A stretch of DNA of 64,000 nucleotides, from assembly GCA_902809985.1 (NCBI GenBank), contig CADDXC010000002.1, forward strand, positions 1 through 64,000. Reading direction: 5' to 3'. Shown piece after piece: positions 27,348-39,692 of this stretch. Position numbers and translations under genes: made by a program. Under the pieces are notes generated by a model, which saw only the letters and a list, made by a program, of their open reading frames with translations, was not told where the DNA came from and searched no databases. The DNA is from Clostridiaceae bacterium BL-3 (GTDB taxonomy: Bacteria; Bacillota; Clostridia; Clostridiales; Clostridiaceae). How positions within the stretch are numbered: position 1 is the stretch's first letter; each line of letters starts with the position of its first letter.

Positions 27348-27376
27348 TTGACTTAAATAATCAATTCGTATATAAT
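27348..27376 (+). promoter_or_regulatory. Promoter of rplJL
   Basis: TTGACT (27348-27353), 17 bases, TATAAT (27371-27376). It begins 5 bases after the rplA stop and drives the L10 leader. Confidence 0.85.
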
Positions 27377-27382
27377 ACTAAC

Positions 27383-27544
27383 AGTTTAATAAGTAAATAC
27401 TCCGTAGACGATAGGTGCAAAAGCATAACGGGAAGCCCGACCTATTCAGGATTCCAATATAGAGTTATTTGGTCTCTCTGTGTCTAAGGGGAGGCTTTTA
27501 TTTATGCGTTATGAAGTTAAACTGTGAGGAGGTGTGGATACACA
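27383..27544 (+). ncRNA. Ribosomal protein L10 leader with attenuator
   Basis: The leader carries the pattern of the known Firmicutes L10 leader: CGTAGACGATAGGTGC, a pairing partner GACCTATTC and an internal AACGGGAAGCCC element. ATAGGT and ACCTAT form the main stem. Near its end, GTCTCTC (27472-27478) pairs with GGGAGGC (27489-27495) and is followed by TTTTATTT, a terminator. Binding of the L10(L12)4 complex is expected to favour early termination, which balances L10 and L12 synthesis. Confidence 0.85.
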
Positions 27545-28045
27545 GTGGGAAAAAATAGAGAATTAAAGGAAGCTAAAGTTAAAGAAATTGAAGAAAAGAT
27601 GAGGAAAGCTCAGAGTATAATATTTGCTAAATACCAGGGGCTCACTGTAGAAGAAGATACAAAACTCAGAAAAAATTTGAGAGAAGCAGGTGTGGAATAT
27701 AAAGTTTTTAAAAACACACTGGCTAAGTTAGCTGCGAAAGAATTGGGATTTGATGAAGTAGAAAATATTTTTTCAGGGCCAGTATCGACAGCATTTGGAT
27801 ATGATGATCCGGCTGCACCGGCAAGAATTCTCAACGATTTTTCAAAAGATCATAAGATGTTGGAGCTAAAAGGTGGAGTTGTTCAAGGAGAAATATTTGA
27901 TATAGATAAAGTTAAACAACTTGCTACGATACCACCTAAAGATGTTCTTATTGCAAAATTACTTGGAAGTTTCAAGGCTCCATTATCAAATTTTGTATAT
28001 TTATTAAATGCAATTTCAGAAAAACAGAAATCACAGGAAGATTAA
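27545..28045 (+). CDS. rplJ: 50S ribosomal protein L10
   Basis: 166 residues from GTG 27545 ([12 protein letters not shown]), with GGAGGTG upstream; the frame extends to 27524 but without a ribosome-binding site. The N-terminal rRNA-binding part includes [19 protein letters not shown], and the C-terminal helix binds L7/L12 dimers. It forms the base of the L12 stalk and its own regulatory leader precedes it. Confidence 0.96.
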   Translation: MGKNRELKEAKVKEIEEKMRKAQSIIFAKYQGLTVEEDTKLRKNLREAGVEYKVFKNTLAKLAAKELGFDEVENIFSGPVSTAFGYDDPAAPARILNDFSKDHKMLELKGGVVQGEIFDIDKVKQLATIPPKDVLIAKLLGSFKAPLSNFVYLLNAISEKQKSQED

Positions 28046-28073
28046 TTTAAAGAAATTTTGGAGGTGTTCATTA

Positions 28074-28448
28074 ATGAGTAAAGAAGAGATCATTCAAGCT
28101 ATAAAAGAGATGAGTGTTTTAGAATTAAATGAATTAGTAAAAGCATGTGAAGAGGAGTTTGGAGTAAGTGCAGCAGCTCCAGTGGCGGTAGCAGGTGCAG
28201 GTGGTGCAGCAGGTGCTGCAGATTCGGCAGAGGAAAAAACTGAATTTGATGTGATACTTAAAGCAGTAGGACAAGAAAAAATAAAAGTTATAAAGGCAGT
28301 TAGAGAAGTAACAGGATTGGGATTAAAGGATGCAAAAGGTTTAGTTGATAGTGCTCCTAAACCAATAAAAGAAGGAGTAAGTAAAGAGGATGCTGATGCT
28401 TTAAAAGCTAAGTTTGAAGAAATCGGAGCTGAGATAGAGTTAAAGTAG
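28074..28448 (+). CDS. rplL: 50S ribosomal protein L7/L12
   Basis: 124 residues from ATG 28074 with GGAGGTG upstream. The N-terminal dimerisation domain is followed by an Ala/Gly-rich hinge (about 37-52) and the C-terminal factor-binding domain with [18 protein letters not shown]. Multiple copies recruit translation factors. It is followed by a hairpin terminator/attenuator ahead of rpoB. Confidence 0.98.
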   Translation: MSKEEIIQAIKEMSVLELNELVKACEEEFGVSAAAPVAVAGAGGAAGAADSAEEKTEFDVILKAVGQEKIKVIKAVREVTGLGLKDAKGLVDSAPKPIKEGVSKEDADALKAKFEEIGAEIELK

Positions 28449-28467
28449 AAATTCAAGATACTCACAT

Positions 28468-28502
28468 AAAGAGGTACTTTAGTTTAAAGTGCCTCTTTAT
28501 TG
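28468..28502 (+). terminator. Partial terminator after rplL
   Basis: Arms AAAGAGGTACTTT (28468-28480) and AAAGTGCCTCTTT (28486-28498) pair with one mismatch and are followed by ATTGTTTC. The T run is weak, so partial readthrough into rpoB is likely, as known for rplL-rpoB attenuators. Confidence 0.7.
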
Positions 28503-28540
28503 TTTCAAGAATATTTTTGTGAAATTATGAAAATTTATTA

Positions 28541-28569
28541 TTGACAAATTATATGTATTATGGTAACAT
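28541..28569 (+). promoter_or_regulatory. Promoter of rpoBC
   Basis: TTGACA (28541-28546), 17 bases, TAACAT (28564-28569). The 180-base untranslated leader that follows is AT-rich, with no obvious strong structure. Confidence 0.7.
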
Positions 28570-28749
28570 GATAAATTGCATTGATTAGTTGCAGAATTAA
28601 TGTAAAATGTATTATATATAGAATAATTTGAATTAATTACAAAAAAAAGGTTATAATAGTTTGATGGCAATAATAAGTCCATAAACATACATATACGAAT
28701 TAAATGAATGTTTTTGGTTATTTTTAGTTTATACAAGGGGTGAAAATCA

Positions 28750-31700
28750 ATGGTACATCCTGTCCAGGTTGGTAAAAGAACAAGAATGAGCTTTTCCAGA
28801 CTTAAAGAAATAGGGCATATGCCTAATTTAATTGAGGTACAGTTAGATTCTTACAATTGGTTTTTGAAAGAAGGCTTACAAGAAGTATTCGATGATATTA
28901 ATCCTATTCAAGACTATACTGCAAACCTTAATTTAGAGTTTGTGGGATATAAATTAGATATGGATAATATCAAATATTCTGTAGAAGAGTGCAAAGAGAG
29001 AGATGCAACTTATGCAGCACCTTTAAAGGTGAAAGTAAGATTACTTAATAAGGAAACCGGTGAAGTTAAAGAACAGGAAGTTTTTATGGGAGACTTCCCT
29101 CTGATGACAGAACAAGGAACTTTTATAATTAATGGAGCGGAGAGAGTTATAGTCAGTCAGCTTGTAAGATCTCCAGGTGTATATTATGATGTATCTGTTG
29201 ATAAAACGGGTAAAAATCTTTTTTCTTCAACGGTAATACCCAATAGAGGAGCTTGGTTAGAATATGAAACTGATTCTAATAACATAATATATGTGAGGAT
29301 AGATAAAACCAGAAAATTACCTATAACTATTCTTGTGAGAGCTATGGGATATAGTACGGATGCAGAAATCACTAATTTCTTTGGAGAGGATGAAAGATTA
29401 AAAGCTACAATCGAAAAGGATAATACTAAGACACATGAAGAAGCATTGCTTGAAATATATAAGAGACTTAGGCCAGGAGAACCACCTACAGTGGATAGTG
29501 CTCAGTCACTTATTGAATCCTTATTTTTTGATCCTAAAAGATATGATCTTTCCAGAGTGGGAAGATATAAATTTAATAAAAAATTAGCACTTTATATTAG
29601 AATAACTAATCAAATATCAGCGCAAGATGTGGTAAACCCACAGACTGGTGAGATACTTGTACAAAAAGGCGAAAGAATAAGTAGAGAAAAAGCTATAGAG
29701 ATTCAACAATGCGGAGTAAATATAGTAGATATTCAAGTTGAGGATATAATTCTTAGAGTGATAGGCAATCATTTTGTAGACATACGTAATTTTGTTAATT
29801 TTAACATAGATGATTTAAACATAAAAGAAAGTGTACATTATCCTACATTAAAGGAAATTTTGGATAATTACAGTGATGAAGATAGCGTAAAGGAACAGAT
29901 ATCAAAGCATATTCATGATTTAATTCCCAAACATATAATTAAAGATGACATTTATGCTACGGTCAGTTATGAGTTAGGATTGACTTATGGCATTGGCAAT
30001 GTCGATGATATAGATCATCTTGGGAATAGGAGACTTAGATCAGTAGGAGAATTACTTCAAAATCAATTTAGAATAGGTCTTTCAAGAATGGAGAGAGTAG
30101 TTAAAGAAAGAATGACCATACAGGATCAGGAGGTTATAACACCTCAGGCTTTAATAAATATAAGGCCTGTATCGGCAGCTATAAAAGAATTTTTTGGAAG
30201 CTCTCAGCTTTCTCAATTCATGGATCAGACTAATCCACTTTCAGAACTTACTCATAAAAGAAGATTATCAGCATTGGGACCCGGGGGACTTTCCAGAGAG
30301 AGAGCTGGCTTTGAGGTGAGGGATGTTCACCATTCACATTATGGAAGAATGTGTCCAATAGAGACACCAGAAGGCCCAAATATAGGACTTATTAATTCTC
30401 TTGCATCTTATGCAAAAGTTAATGAATATGGTTTTATAGAAACTCCTTATAGGAAAGTAGACAAAAAAAATAAAAGAGTTACCAATGAAATTGTATATAT
30501 GACAGCAGATGAAGAAGATCAGTATTTGATAGGACGGGCGAATGAACCTATAGAAGAGGACGGCAGTTTTATAGATAACAGAATTACGGTTAGGGATAAG
30601 GAAGATGTTATTGTAGTACCAGCGGAAGATGTTGATTATATGGATGTATCTCCAAGACAGTTGGTTTCAGTTGCAACTGCTATGATACCATTTCTTGAAA
30701 ATGATGATGCAAGCCGTGCACTTATGGGATCCAACATGCAAAGACAGGCGGTACCTCTTTTGAAACCTCAGGCACCCATTGTGGGAACAGGTATTGAATA
30801 TAAAGCAGCTGTGGATTCAGGAGTACTTCCAAAAGCAAAAAATTCAGGTGTAGTTTCTTATGTATGTGCCAATGAAATAAGGGTAAAAAGGGATTCTGAT
30901 GGAGGAACAGACATTTATAGACTTCTCAAATTCCAAAGATCTAATCAGGGCACATGTATAAATCAGAGACCTATAGTTGAAAATGGTGAAATTGTTCAAA
31001 AGGGAACAGTTCTAGCGGATGGACCATCCACGGATCTAGGCGAAATAGCTCTTGGTAAAAATATCAGAATGGGTTTTACTACCTGGGAAGGATATAATTA
31101 CGAAGATGCCATGCTTATATCTGAAGAATTGGTAAAAAAAGATGTATTTACTTCAATCCATATTGAAGAATATGAATCTGAAGCCAGGGATACAAAACTT
31201 GGGCCTGAAGAAATTACCAGAGATATACCAAATGTAGGAGAAGATGCATTAAAAGACATAGATGAAAGAGGAATTATAAGAATAGGTGCTGAAGTGAGAG
31301 CCGGAGATATACTAGTGGGGAAAGTAACTCCTAAGGGTGAAACCGAACTTACGGCAGAAGAAAGGCTTTTGAGAGCTATATTTGGAGAGAAAGCCAGAGA
31401 AGTAAGAGATACTTCTCTTAGAGTACCTCATGGTGAATCAGGTATAATTGTAGATGTGAAAGTATTTACAAGAGAAAATGGAGATGAGCTTTCACCGGGG
31501 GTCAATAAGCTTGTTAGATGTTATATAGCTCAGAAACGTAAAATATCTGTTGGAGATAAAATGGCAGGTAGACATGGTAATAAAGGTGTTATATCCAGGG
31601 TGCTGCCGGAGGAAGATATGCCTTTTTTACCAGATGGTAGACCTTTGCAGATATGCTTAAATCCACTTGGAGTACCTTCTCGTATGAATATAGGTCAGGT

Positions 31701-32514
31701 GCTTGAAGTCCATCTTGGGTTGGCTGCCAGTGAGTTAGGGTGGCATATAGCAACACCAGTTTTTGATGGGGCAAGAGAAGAAGATATAATAGCCTGCCTC
31801 AAGAAAGCAGGTTATAGAGAAGATGGGAAGACAATATTATATGACGGTAGAACAGGGGAACCATTTAATCGGCCTATAACCATAGGATATATGTACATTC
31901 TAAAATTGGCACATTTAGTTGATGACAAGATTCATGCAAGATCCACAGGACCATATTCTCTTGTAACTCAGCAGCCTTTAGGCGGTAAAGCGCAATTTGG
32001 AGGACAGAGATTTGGAGAAATGGAAGTATGGGCTTTGGAAGCATACGGTGCAGCACATACTCTTCAGGAAATACTGACAGTTAAGTCTGATGATGTAGTT
32101 GGAAGAGTTAAAACTTATGAAGCTATTGTAAAGGGTGAAAATATACCAGAACCTGGTGTACCAGAATCCTTTAAAGTACTTATAAAAGAATTACAGGCTC
32201 TATGCTTGGATGTGAAAGTATTAAATGATGACAATGAGGAAATCAAACTTAAAGAATCTGTAGATGATGAAATGGAAAGTTTGGATGTTAATATAGAGGG
32301 AAATGAAGATTTTGCAGCATCGTCTCAAGATAATTACAACAGAAAGAGTCAAGAGGATCACGGTAATGAGAACGACGGTAATGAGAACGATGATAATGAT
32401 GAGAAGAACAACGATGAGGATGCCAATAATGACACTGACGAAGGCTTGGATTTGAATTATGAGGATTTGAATTTAGATGATCTGGGAATAGATGATTTTA
32501 ATGATGAACATTAG
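28750..32514 (+). CDS. rpoB: DNA-directed RNA polymerase subunit beta
   Basis: 1254 residues. The rifampicin-pocket region ([33 protein letters not shown], about 485-520) has the susceptible wild-type pattern. Further motifs are [13 protein letters not shown] and the C-terminal [19 protein letters not shown]. It forms half of the active-site cleft. The last 60-70 residues are a low-complexity acidic tail rich in Asp, Asn and Glu, making the protein longer than a usual clostridial beta subunit. Two tandem 15-bp units (32362-32391) encode GNEND twice. ATG 28750 has GGGGTG upstream; rpoC follows after 17 bases. Confidence 0.98.
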   Translation: MVHPVQVGKRTRMSFSRLKEIGHMPNLIEVQLDSYNWFLKEGLQEVFDDINPIQDYTANLNLEFVGYKLDMDNIKYSVEECKERDATYAAPLKVKVRLLNKETGEVKEQEVFMGDFPLMTEQGTFIINGAERVIVSQLVRSPGVYYDVSVDKTGKNLFSSTVIPNRGAWLEYETDSNNIIYVRIDKTRKLPITILVRAMGYSTDAEITNFFGEDERLKATIEKDNTKTHEEALLEIYKRLRPGEPPTVDSAQSLIESLFFDPKRYDLSRVGRYKFNKKLALYIRITNQISAQDVVNPQTGEILVQKGERISREKAIEIQQCGVNIVDIQVEDIILRVIGNHFVDIRNFVNFNIDDLNIKESVHYPTLKEILDNYSDEDSVKEQISKHIHDLIPKHIIKDDIYATVSYELGLTYGIGNVDDIDHLGNRRLRSVGELLQNQFRIGLSRMERVVKERMTIQDQEVITPQALINIRPVSAAIKEFFGSSQLSQFMDQTNPLSELTHKRRLSALGPGGLSRERAGFEVRDVHHSHYGRMCPIETPEGPNIGLINSLASYAKVNEYGFIETPYRKVDKKNKRVTNEIVYMTADEEDQYLIGRANEPIEEDGSFIDNRITVRDKEDVIVVPAEDVDYMDVSPRQLVSVATAMIPFLENDDASRALMGSNMQRQAVPLLKPQAPIVGTGIEYKAAVDSGVLPKAKNSGVVSYVCANEIRVKRDSDGGTDIYRLLKFQRSNQGTCINQRPIVENGEIVQKGTVLADGPSTDLGEIALGKNIRMGFTTWEGYNYEDAMLISEELVKKDVFTSIHIEEYESEARDTKLGPEEITRDIPNVGEDALKDIDERGIIRIGAEVRAGDILVGKVTPKGETELTAEERLLRAIFGEKAREVRDTSLRVPHGESGIIVDVKVFTRENGDELSPGVNKLVRCYIAQKRKISVGDKMAGRHGNKGVISRVLPEEDMPFLPDGRPLQICLNPLGVPSRMNIGQVLEVHLGLAASELGWHIATPVFDGAREEDIIACLKKAGYREDGKTILYDGRTGEPFNRPITIGYMYILKLAHLVDDKIHARSTGPYSLVTQQPLGGKAQFGGQRFGEMEVWALEAYGAAHTLQEILTVKSDDVVGRVKTYEAIVKGENIPEPGVPESFKVLIKELQALCLDVKVLNDDNEEIKLKESVDDEMESLDVNIEGNEDFAASSQDNYNRKSQEDHGNENDGNENDDNDEKNNDEDANNDTDEGLDLNYEDLNLDDLGIDDFNDEH

Positions 32515-32531
32515 GAAGGGAGGATGTACCC

Positions 32532-35500
32532 TTGTTTGAATTAAATAATTTTGATGCACTACAGATAGGTTTAGCTTCACCGGAGAAAATAAGAGAGTGG
32601 TCAAGAGGTGAAGTAAAAAAGCCTGAGACAATAAATTACAGGACATTAAAGCCTGAGAGGGATGGTTTGTTTTGTGAAAGAATTTTTGGACCAACTAAGG
32701 ACTGGGAATGTCATTGTGGTAAATATAAGAGAATCAGATACAAAGGCATAGTTTGTGACAGATGTGGTGTTGAGGTAACTAAGGCAAAAGTTAGACGTGA
32801 AAGAATGGGTCATATAGAACTTGCGGCTCCAGTATCGCATATATGGTATTTTAAGGGAATACCATCCCGTATGGGACTCATTTTGGATATGTCACCGAGA
32901 GCATTGGAAAAAGTATTGTATTTTGCATCATATGTAGTTTTAGAGCCAAAAGCAACTCAGCTTTTAAAAAAACAGCTCCTTACAGAAAAAGAATACAGGG
33001 AAGCCGTAGATAAGTATGGAGAACAAAATTTTGTTGCAGGTATGGGAGCAGAATCTATCAAAAAGCTTCTGGAAGAAATAAACCTTGATGAACTATCTGC
33101 AGGATTAAAGGAAGATTTGAAAAACAGCACAGGTCAAAAAAAGGTAAGGATAATAAGAAGGCTTGAGGTAGTTGAATCTTTTAAGAAATCAGGCAATAAG
33201 CCAGATTGGATGATTATAGATGTTATACCTGTAATACCACCGGATTTGAGACCTATGGTACAGTTAGATGGAGGAAGATTTGCCACATCGGATTTAAATG
33301 ATCTTTATAGAAGAGTTATAAATAGAAATAATAGGCTCAAAAAATTATTGGATTTAGGAGCACCGGATATAATAGTAAGAAATGAAAAGAGAATGCTTCA
33401 GGAAGCAGTGGATGCTCTTATAGATAATGGAAGAAGAGGAAGGCCGGTGACAGGACCGGGTAACAGACCATTAAAATCATTGTCTGATATGCTTAAAGGA
33501 AAACAGGGAAGATTTAGACAGAATTTACTTGGCAAACGTGTGGATTATTCTGGACGTTCTGTTATAGTAGTTGGACCTGAGCTCAAAATGTATCAATGTG
33601 GGTTGCCTAAGGAAATGGCTTTAGAACTATTTAAACCATTTGTGATGAAAAAGTTAGTTGCAAGTGGTTTAGCCCATAATATTAAAAGTGCTAAGAGGAT
33701 GGTGGAAAGAGTTCAGACTCAAGTATGGGATGTATTAGAAGAGGTAATATCAGATCATCCAGTACTTTTAAATCGTGCTCCAACCCTCCATAGATTAGGA
33801 ATTCAGGCCTTTCAACCTGTACTTGTAGAAGGTAGAGCTATAAAACTTCATCCACTTGCTTGTACAGCATACAATGCGGATTTTGATGGTGATCAAATGG
33901 CAGTACATGTCCCACTTTCAGTTGAAGCCCAAGCCGAAGCCAGATTTTTAATGTTGGCTGCCCATAATATATTAAAACCTTCAGATGGGAAACCAGTAGT
34001 AGTTCCTACACAGGATATGGTACTTGGATCCTACTATCTAACAGCGGAAAAAGATGGCGCTGTGGGAGAAGGCAGGATGTTCTGCTCACCTGAAGAAGCG
34101 ATAATGGCGTATGAGTTAAGGCAAATAGACATTAATGCCAAGATAAAGGTAAAGATGAAAAAAGTTAAAGATGGAAAATACTTTAGTGGGATAATTGATA
34201 CTACTCCTGGAAAAATAATATTTAATGAATCTATACCGCAGGATTTAGGATTTGTAGATAGAAGTATACCTGGAAATGAATTTAAATTAGAAATTGATTT
34301 TCTTGTAGCTAAGAAAAACCTAGGTAAAATAATAAATAAATGTTATATGAAACATGGAGCTACTCAGACATCTATAATGCTCGATAAGATAAAAGCCAGA
34401 GGGTACCATTATTCAACTATAAGTGGTATTACTGTTTCCACTTCAGATATGGTGGTTCCTGATGCTAAAAAGAGACTTCTGGATGAATCGGATCAGGCTG
34501 TTGATAAGATAGAAAAAATGTACAGAAGAGGATTTATATCTGAAGAAGAGAGATATCAGAGAGTAATAGAGAAATGGACTAAAACCACGGAAGATGTAGC
34601 TGATGCGCTGATGGATAATCTGGATAAATTTAACCCGATATTTATGATGGCTGATTCAGGGGCAAGAGGATCTAAGAGTCAGATTAAGCAGCTTGCAGGT
34701 ATGAGAGGACTTATGGCAAATCCTTCGGGGAAGATAATAGAACTTCCAATAAGATCCTCTTTCAGGGAAGGATTGGATGTACTTGAATATTTTATATCCA
34801 CCCATGGTGCAAGAAAAGGTAATGCAGATACTGCTCTAAAGACGGCAGATTCAGGATATCTTACTAGAAGGCTCGTAGATGTGAGTCAGGATGTTATAGT
34901 AAGAGAGGAAGATTGTGGTACTCATGAAGGCTATGATATAACAGAAATAAAAGAGGGAAATGAAGTCATAGAGAGTTTGTCAGAAAGGCTTACAGGAAGG
35001 TATTCTGCAGAAGATATTAAGGATCCAAAAACAGGCGATGTGTTGGTATCAAGAAACACTTACATGGATTCCGAAATGGCACATAAAATAGAAGATGCGG
35101 GTATAAAGAGAGTAAAAATCAGATCCGTATTTACTTGCAGATCTCGACATGGAGTATGTGCTAAGTGTTATGGTATGAATATGGCTACAGCCAAGAAAAT
35201 TGATATTGGAGAATCAGTGGGGATAATAGCGGCACAGAGTATAGGAGAACCTGGTACACAGCTTACAATGAGAACTTTCCACACTGGTGGAGTTGCTGGA
35301 TCTGATATAACTCAAGGTCTTCCAAGGGTTGAAGAATTATTTGAAGCTAGGAAACCAAAAGGTTTGGCAATAGTAAGCGAGGTTTCAGGAACTGTAAAGA
35401 TGGAAGAAACGAAAAAGAAGAGAAGTGTATCTGTAATTACGAGTACAGGAGAAGAAGTAGTCTATGATATACCATTTGGATCGAGACTTAAAGTGTCAAA

Positions 35501-36068
35501 TGGCGATGTAATAAGTGCTGGCGATGAAATAACAGAAGGGTCTGTGAATCCTCATGATATATTGAGAATAAAAGGAGTTCAGGGCGTTAAAAATTATCTT
35601 CTGTCAGAAGTCCAAAAAGTTTATAGACTACAGGGCGTTGACATAAATGATAAACATCTTGAAGTGGTGATAAGGCAAATGACAAGAAAGATTAAGATAG
35701 AAGATTCGGGAGATACAGAATTATTGCCTGGAACTATGATTGATATGTTTGATTTTGAAGATGAAAATGCTAAAGTTGAAGCAAATGGTGGAAAGCCTGC
35801 TCAGGGAAGGGTAGCACTTTTGGGTATAACCAAAGCGGCTTTGGCAACAGAATCATTTCTTTCGGCGGCTTCATTCCAGGAAACTACAAGAGTCCTTACA
35901 GATGCAGCTATAAAAGGTAAGACGGATCCGCTTTTAGGATTGAAGGAAAATGTAATTATAGGTAAACTTATACCTGCGGGAACTGGAATGACTAGGTATA
36001 GATCTATAAAAATCAATACTGAAAATGAATCTGCGGATCAAAAATTAGAGAATCAACAAGAAGCTTGA
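32532..36068 (+). CDS. rpoC: DNA-directed RNA polymerase subunit beta'
   Basis: 1178 residues from TTG 32532 with GGGAGG upstream. An N-terminal zinc ribbon ([20 protein letters not shown], about 60-80) is followed by the catalytic NADFDGDQ magnesium loop (about 450) and the bridge/trigger region. A second zinc site lies near 870-885 ([11 protein letters not shown]). The trigger loop region contains [15 protein letters not shown]. The length is typical for Firmicutes without large insertions. Confidence 0.98.
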   Translation: MFELNNFDALQIGLASPEKIREWSRGEVKKPETINYRTLKPERDGLFCERIFGPTKDWECHCGKYKRIRYKGIVCDRCGVEVTKAKVRRERMGHIELAAPVSHIWYFKGIPSRMGLILDMSPRALEKVLYFASYVVLEPKATQLLKKQLLTEKEYREAVDKYGEQNFVAGMGAESIKKLLEEINLDELSAGLKEDLKNSTGQKKVRIIRRLEVVESFKKSGNKPDWMIIDVIPVIPPDLRPMVQLDGGRFATSDLNDLYRRVINRNNRLKKLLDLGAPDIIVRNEKRMLQEAVDALIDNGRRGRPVTGPGNRPLKSLSDMLKGKQGRFRQNLLGKRVDYSGRSVIVVGPELKMYQCGLPKEMALELFKPFVMKKLVASGLAHNIKSAKRMVERVQTQVWDVLEEVISDHPVLLNRAPTLHRLGIQAFQPVLVEGRAIKLHPLACTAYNADFDGDQMAVHVPLSVEAQAEARFLMLAAHNILKPSDGKPVVVPTQDMVLGSYYLTAEKDGAVGEGRMFCSPEEAIMAYELRQIDINAKIKVKMKKVKDGKYFSGIIDTTPGKIIFNESIPQDLGFVDRSIPGNEFKLEIDFLVAKKNLGKIINKCYMKHGATQTSIMLDKIKARGYHYSTISGITVSTSDMVVPDAKKRLLDESDQAVDKIEKMYRRGFISEEERYQRVIEKWTKTTEDVADALMDNLDKFNPIFMMADSGARGSKSQIKQLAGMRGLMANPSGKIIELPIRSSFREGLDVLEYFISTHGARKGNADTALKTADSGYLTRRLVDVSQDVIVREEDCGTHEGYDITEIKEGNEVIESLSERLTGRYSAEDIKDPKTGDVLVSRNTYMDSEMAHKIEDAGIKRVKIRSVFTCRSRHGVCAKCYGMNMATAKKIDIGESVGIIAAQSIGEPGTQLTMRTFHTGGVAGSDITQGLPRVEELFEARKPKGLAIVSEVSGTVKMEETKKKRSVSVITSTGEEVVYDIPFGSRLKVSNGDVISAGDEITEGSVNPHDILRIKGVQGVKNYLLSEVQKVYRLQGVDINDKHLEVVIRQMTRKIKIEDSGDTELLPGTMIDMFDFEDENAKVEANGGKPAQGRVALLGITKAALATESFLSAASFQETTRVLTDAAIKGKTDPLLGLKENVIIGKLIPAGTGMTRYRSIKINTENESADQKLENQQEA

Positions 36069-36074
36069 TAATTA

Positions 36075-36103
36075 TTGACATAATAATACTAAAATGATAA
36101 AAT
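36075..36103 (+). promoter_or_regulatory. Promoter of the L7Ae-like gene and rpsL operon
   Basis: TTGACA (36075-36080), 17 bases, TAAAAT (36098-36103), starting 6 bases after the rpoC stop. Confidence 0.75.
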
Positions 36104-36121
36104 ACATCTGTATGTTTTTAA

Positions 36122-36152
36122 AGAGACAAGGTTTTAACATACCTTGTCCCTC
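36122..36152 (+). promoter_or_regulatory. Leader hairpin before the L7Ae-like gene
   Basis: AGAGACAAGG (36122-36131) pairs with CCTTGTCCCT with a wobble, around a loop of about 10 bases. A/T-rich sequence without a clear T run follows, then AGGAGGG. It could be a leader structure or binding site rather than a terminator. Confidence 0.45.
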
Positions 36153-36180
36153 AAATTATTATTAGGAGGGAATGGAAATA

Positions 36181-36423
36181 ATGATTTACAGGCTTGCAGG
36201 AAATAAAGTTGTTGGTGTAAAGCAGACAGTTAAAGCTATAAAAAATAATAAAGCTAAAACTGTATATATAGCTAAAGATGCTGATGATAAACTTATACAG
36301 TCAGTAAAAGTATTAATTGATGATAATTCCCAGGAAGTAATTTATGTAGACACCATGAAAAAATTAGGAAAAATGTGTGGAATAGATGTAGGTGCCGCTA
36401 CAGCAGCTATATTAAAGGATTAA
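36181..36423 (+). CDS. ybxF: L7Ae/L30e-family ribosome-associated protein
   Basis: 80 residues from ATG 36181, with AGGAGGG 11 bases upstream; ATG 36172 is too close to that site. It has the L7Ae fold with VGVKQTVKAIKNNKAKTVYIAKDADDKLI and a C-terminal MCGIDVGAATAAIL segment. Bacillus homologues bind kink-turn RNA and associate with ribosomes. It sits between rpoC and rpsL, the usual Firmicutes position. Kink-turn-containing leaders could be its targets; this is inference. Confidence 0.9.
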   Translation: MIYRLAGNKVVGVKQTVKAIKNNKAKTVYIAKDADDKLIQSVKVLIDDNSQEVIYVDTMKKLGKMCGIDVGAATAAILKD

Positions 36424-36511
36424 TTTTATAGTATAAAAAAGCTTTCAATAGTAATTAATATAAATTGTGACTTTATTAATAATTTATCTATTTTTAGAAG
36501 GAGGTGTAAAC

Positions 36512-36889
36512 ATGCCAACAATAAGCCAATTAGTTAGAAAAGGCAGAAAGACAATAAGCACAAAATCAACAGCACCAGCATTAAAAGAATGTCCACAGAA
36601 AAGAGGAGTTTGTACAGTAGTAAAAACTACCACTCCTAAGAAGCCAAATTCTGCACTTAGAAAAGTTGCAAGGGTTAGACTGGTAAATGGTTATGAGGTA
36701 AGTGCATATATACCAGGTATAGGACATAACTTACAAGAACACAGTGTTGTACTCATAAGAGGAGGAAGAGTTAAAGATCTTCCAGGTGTTAGATATCACA
36801 TAGTTAGAGGAACACTGGATTCAGCAGGAGTTACTGACAGATTGCAGGCAAGATCAAAATACGGTGCTAAAAAACCAAAACAAAAATAA
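36512..36889 (+). CDS. rpsL: 30S ribosomal protein S12
   Basis: 125 residues from ATG 36512 ([13 protein letters not shown]), with AAGGAGGTG upstream. The decoding-site motifs [18 protein letters not shown] and [14 protein letters not shown] carry the lysines whose mutation gives streptomycin resistance; both are wild-type here. It starts the str operon rpsL-rpsG-fusA-tuf. Confidence 0.98.
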   Translation: MPTISQLVRKGRKTISTKSTAPALKECPQKRGVCTVVKTTTPKKPNSALRKVARVRLVNGYEVSAYIPGIGHNLQEHSVVLIRGGRVKDLPGVRYHIVRGTLDSAGVTDRLQARSKYGAKKPKQK

Positions 36890-36963
36890 TTTCAATAAAT
36901 TAGGTTGATGGAGTTAGTGCAATGTCTTCAGCGTTTATATATATTTTATGAAATTTTGCAGAA

Positions 36964-36999
36964 GTACAAAGCACTTTACGGCTATTTATAGTCGAGTAC
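36964..36999 (+). promoter_or_regulatory. Possible structured element between rpsL and rpsG
   Basis: CGGCTAT (36979-36985) and ATAGTCG (36988-36994) form a compact hairpin, bracketed by GTAC on both sides. It is the site where an S7-binding autoregulatory structure lies in some bacteria, but no sequence match to a known one is claimed. Confidence 0.35.
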
Positions 37000-37011
37000 C
37001 GATGAACTTAA

Positions 37012-37509
<498 letters not shown>

Positions 37510-37587
37510 TATAAAAAACTGTTTTGGTATTTTTACTAAAGCAGTTTTATAGAATTTTAAATTTACACTTGCGAGGAGGAAAATTAA

Positions 37588-39657
37588 GTGGGAAGAGAAT
37601 ATCCGCTAGAGAAATTCCGTAACATAGGAATAATGGCACACATAGATGCTGGAAAAACTACTACTACGGAGCGTATACTTTTCTATACAGGAAGAACTCA
37701 TAAAATAGGCGAAGTACATGATGGCGAAGCGACTATGGATTGGATGGCACAAGAGCAAGAAAGAGGAATAACTATAACTTCAGCGGCTACTTTTTGTAAA
37801 TGGAAAGGATATGCAATAAATATAATAGATACACCAGGGCACGTGGATTTTACTGTAGAAGTTGAGAGATCACTTAGAGTACTTGACGGTGCAGTTACTG
37901 TTTTAGACGCTAAGAGCGGAGTTGAACCACAGACAGAAACTGTCTGGAGACAGGCAGATAATTATGGAGTACCAAGATTAGTTTACGTAAATAAGATGGA
38001 TTCAATAGGTGCAGATTTTTATATGTGTATAAACACTTTGAGGGATAGACTCCATTGTAATGCAGTACCTGTTCAAATTCCAATAGGTGCAGAAGATGAA
38101 TTTAAAGGTATAGTAGATCTTATAAAAAATGAGGCAATAATATATGAAGATGATTTGGGAACAGTAATGGATGAAGTTGCTATACCTGATGAATTGAAAG
38201 ATAAGGCAGAAGAGTATAGGACCCAATTGATTGAAGCAGTGGCTGAGCTCGACGAAGATCTGATGATGAAATATTTAGATGGAGAGGAATTGACAAATGA
38301 AGAGTTGATAGCTGGGATTAGAAAAGGTGTTATTGCAAATGAACTGGTACCAGTTTTATGTGGATCATCATATAAAAATAAAGGTGTACAGCCAATGATA
38401 GATGCAGTAGTTGATTTTATGCCATCACCTCTTGATATACCACCTGTAAAAGGAAATGATCCTGAAAGCGGTGAGGAAATTGAGAGAAAAGCTGATGACA
38501 ATGAGCCGTTGTCTGCACTTGCATTTAAAATTGCTACAGATCCATTTGTAGGAAGATTGGCCTTTACGAGAGTTTATTCAGGAATTATGAAAAGTGGTAC
38601 TTATGTATATAATTCTACAAAAGGTAAAAAAGAAAGAATTGCGAGACTTGTAAAGATGCATTCTAATCATAGACAGGAAGTTGATGAACTCCGGGCAGGA
38701 GATCTTGGAGCTATAGTAGGACTGAAGGATACTACTACAGGTAATACTCTCTGTGATGAAGATAATCCAATTGTACTTGAAAGTATGGAGTTTCCTGATC
38801 CAGTTATAGATGTGGCAATAGAACCTAAGACCAAAGCTGGTCAGGAAAAAATGGGAATAGCTCTTGCAAAACTTGCAGAAGAGGATCCGACATTTAAGAC
38901 TTATACAGATCAAGAAACGGGTCAGACCATTATAGCAGGTATGGGAGAACTTCACTTGGAGATAATTGTGGATAGGCTGCAGAGAGAATTTAAAGTGGAT
39001 TGTAATGTAGGTAAACCTCAGGTTGCATATAAGGAAACTATTAAAAAAACAGTTAAGGCAGAAGGTAAATTCATAAGACAATCAGGGGGACATGGTCAAT
39101 ATGGTCATTGCTGGATAGAGATGTCGCCTTCAGAGGAAGGATATGCATTTGAAAATGCCATTGTGGGAGGAACTATTCCAAAGGAATATATTGCGCCAAT
39201 TGACAACGGAATTCAAGAGGCTGCAGAAAGTGGTGTAATTGCAGGATATCCTGTTATAAACTTTAAAGTTAAGTTGTATGATGGTTCATATCATGATGTG
39301 GATTCCTCAGAAATGGCCTTTAAGATTGCTGCATCTATGGCATTTAAGAATGCTATGAATAAAGCAGATCCGGTTTTGCTTGAACCAATGATGAGAGTTG
39401 AAGTTACAGTTCCAGAAGAATATATGGGAGATGTAATGGGTGATATAAATTCCAGAAGGGGAAGAATTGAAGGTATGACTCCTAGAGCAGGAGCTGAAAT
39501 TATAAAATCTTTTGTTCCGCTTTCTGAAATGTTTGGATATGCTACTTCACTTAGATCAAGAACACAGGGTAGAGGTGTCTATACTATGACATTTGATCAT
39601 TATGAAGAAGTACCAAAGAGTATTCAAGAGAAAATTACAGGAGAGAGAAATAGTTAA
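37588..39657 (+). CDS. fusA: Elongation factor G
   Basis: 689 residues. The canonical motifs are G1 [13 protein letters not shown] (about 17-30), G3 DTPGH near 82 and G4 NKMD near 136. Domain IV has [13 protein letters not shown] near 505, with the C-terminal [12 protein letters not shown]. It drives tRNA-mRNA translocation and, with RRF, ribosome recycling. The start is GTG 37588 with GAGGAGG upstream. It differs clearly from the EF-G-like protein at 419. Confidence 0.98.
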   Translation: MGREYPLEKFRNIGIMAHIDAGKTTTTERILFYTGRTHKIGEVHDGEATMDWMAQEQERGITITSAATFCKWKGYAINIIDTPGHVDFTVEVERSLRVLDGAVTVLDAKSGVEPQTETVWRQADNYGVPRLVYVNKMDSIGADFYMCINTLRDRLHCNAVPVQIPIGAEDEFKGIVDLIKNEAIIYEDDLGTVMDEVAIPDELKDKAEEYRTQLIEAVAELDEDLMMKYLDGEELTNEELIAGIRKGVIANELVPVLCGSSYKNKGVQPMIDAVVDFMPSPLDIPPVKGNDPESGEEIERKADDNEPLSALAFKIATDPFVGRLAFTRVYSGIMKSGTYVYNSTKGKKERIARLVKMHSNHRQEVDELRAGDLGAIVGLKDTTTGNTLCDEDNPIVLESMEFPDPVIDVAIEPKTKAGQEKMGIALAKLAEEDPTFKTYTDQETGQTIIAGMGELHLEIIVDRLQREFKVDCNVGKPQVAYKETIKKTVKAEGKFIRQSGGHGQYGHCWIEMSPSEEGYAFENAIVGGTIPKEYIAPIDNGIQEAAESGVIAGYPVINFKVKLYDGSYHDVDSSEMAFKIAASMAFKNAMNKADPVLLEPMMRVEVTVPEEYMGDVMGDINSRRGRIEGMTPRAGAEIIKSFVPLSEMFGYATSLRSRTQGRGVYTMTFDHYEEVPKSIQEKITGERNS

Positions 39658-39692
39658 TTTAATTAATATGTTATTTGTTAGGAGGAAGAATA

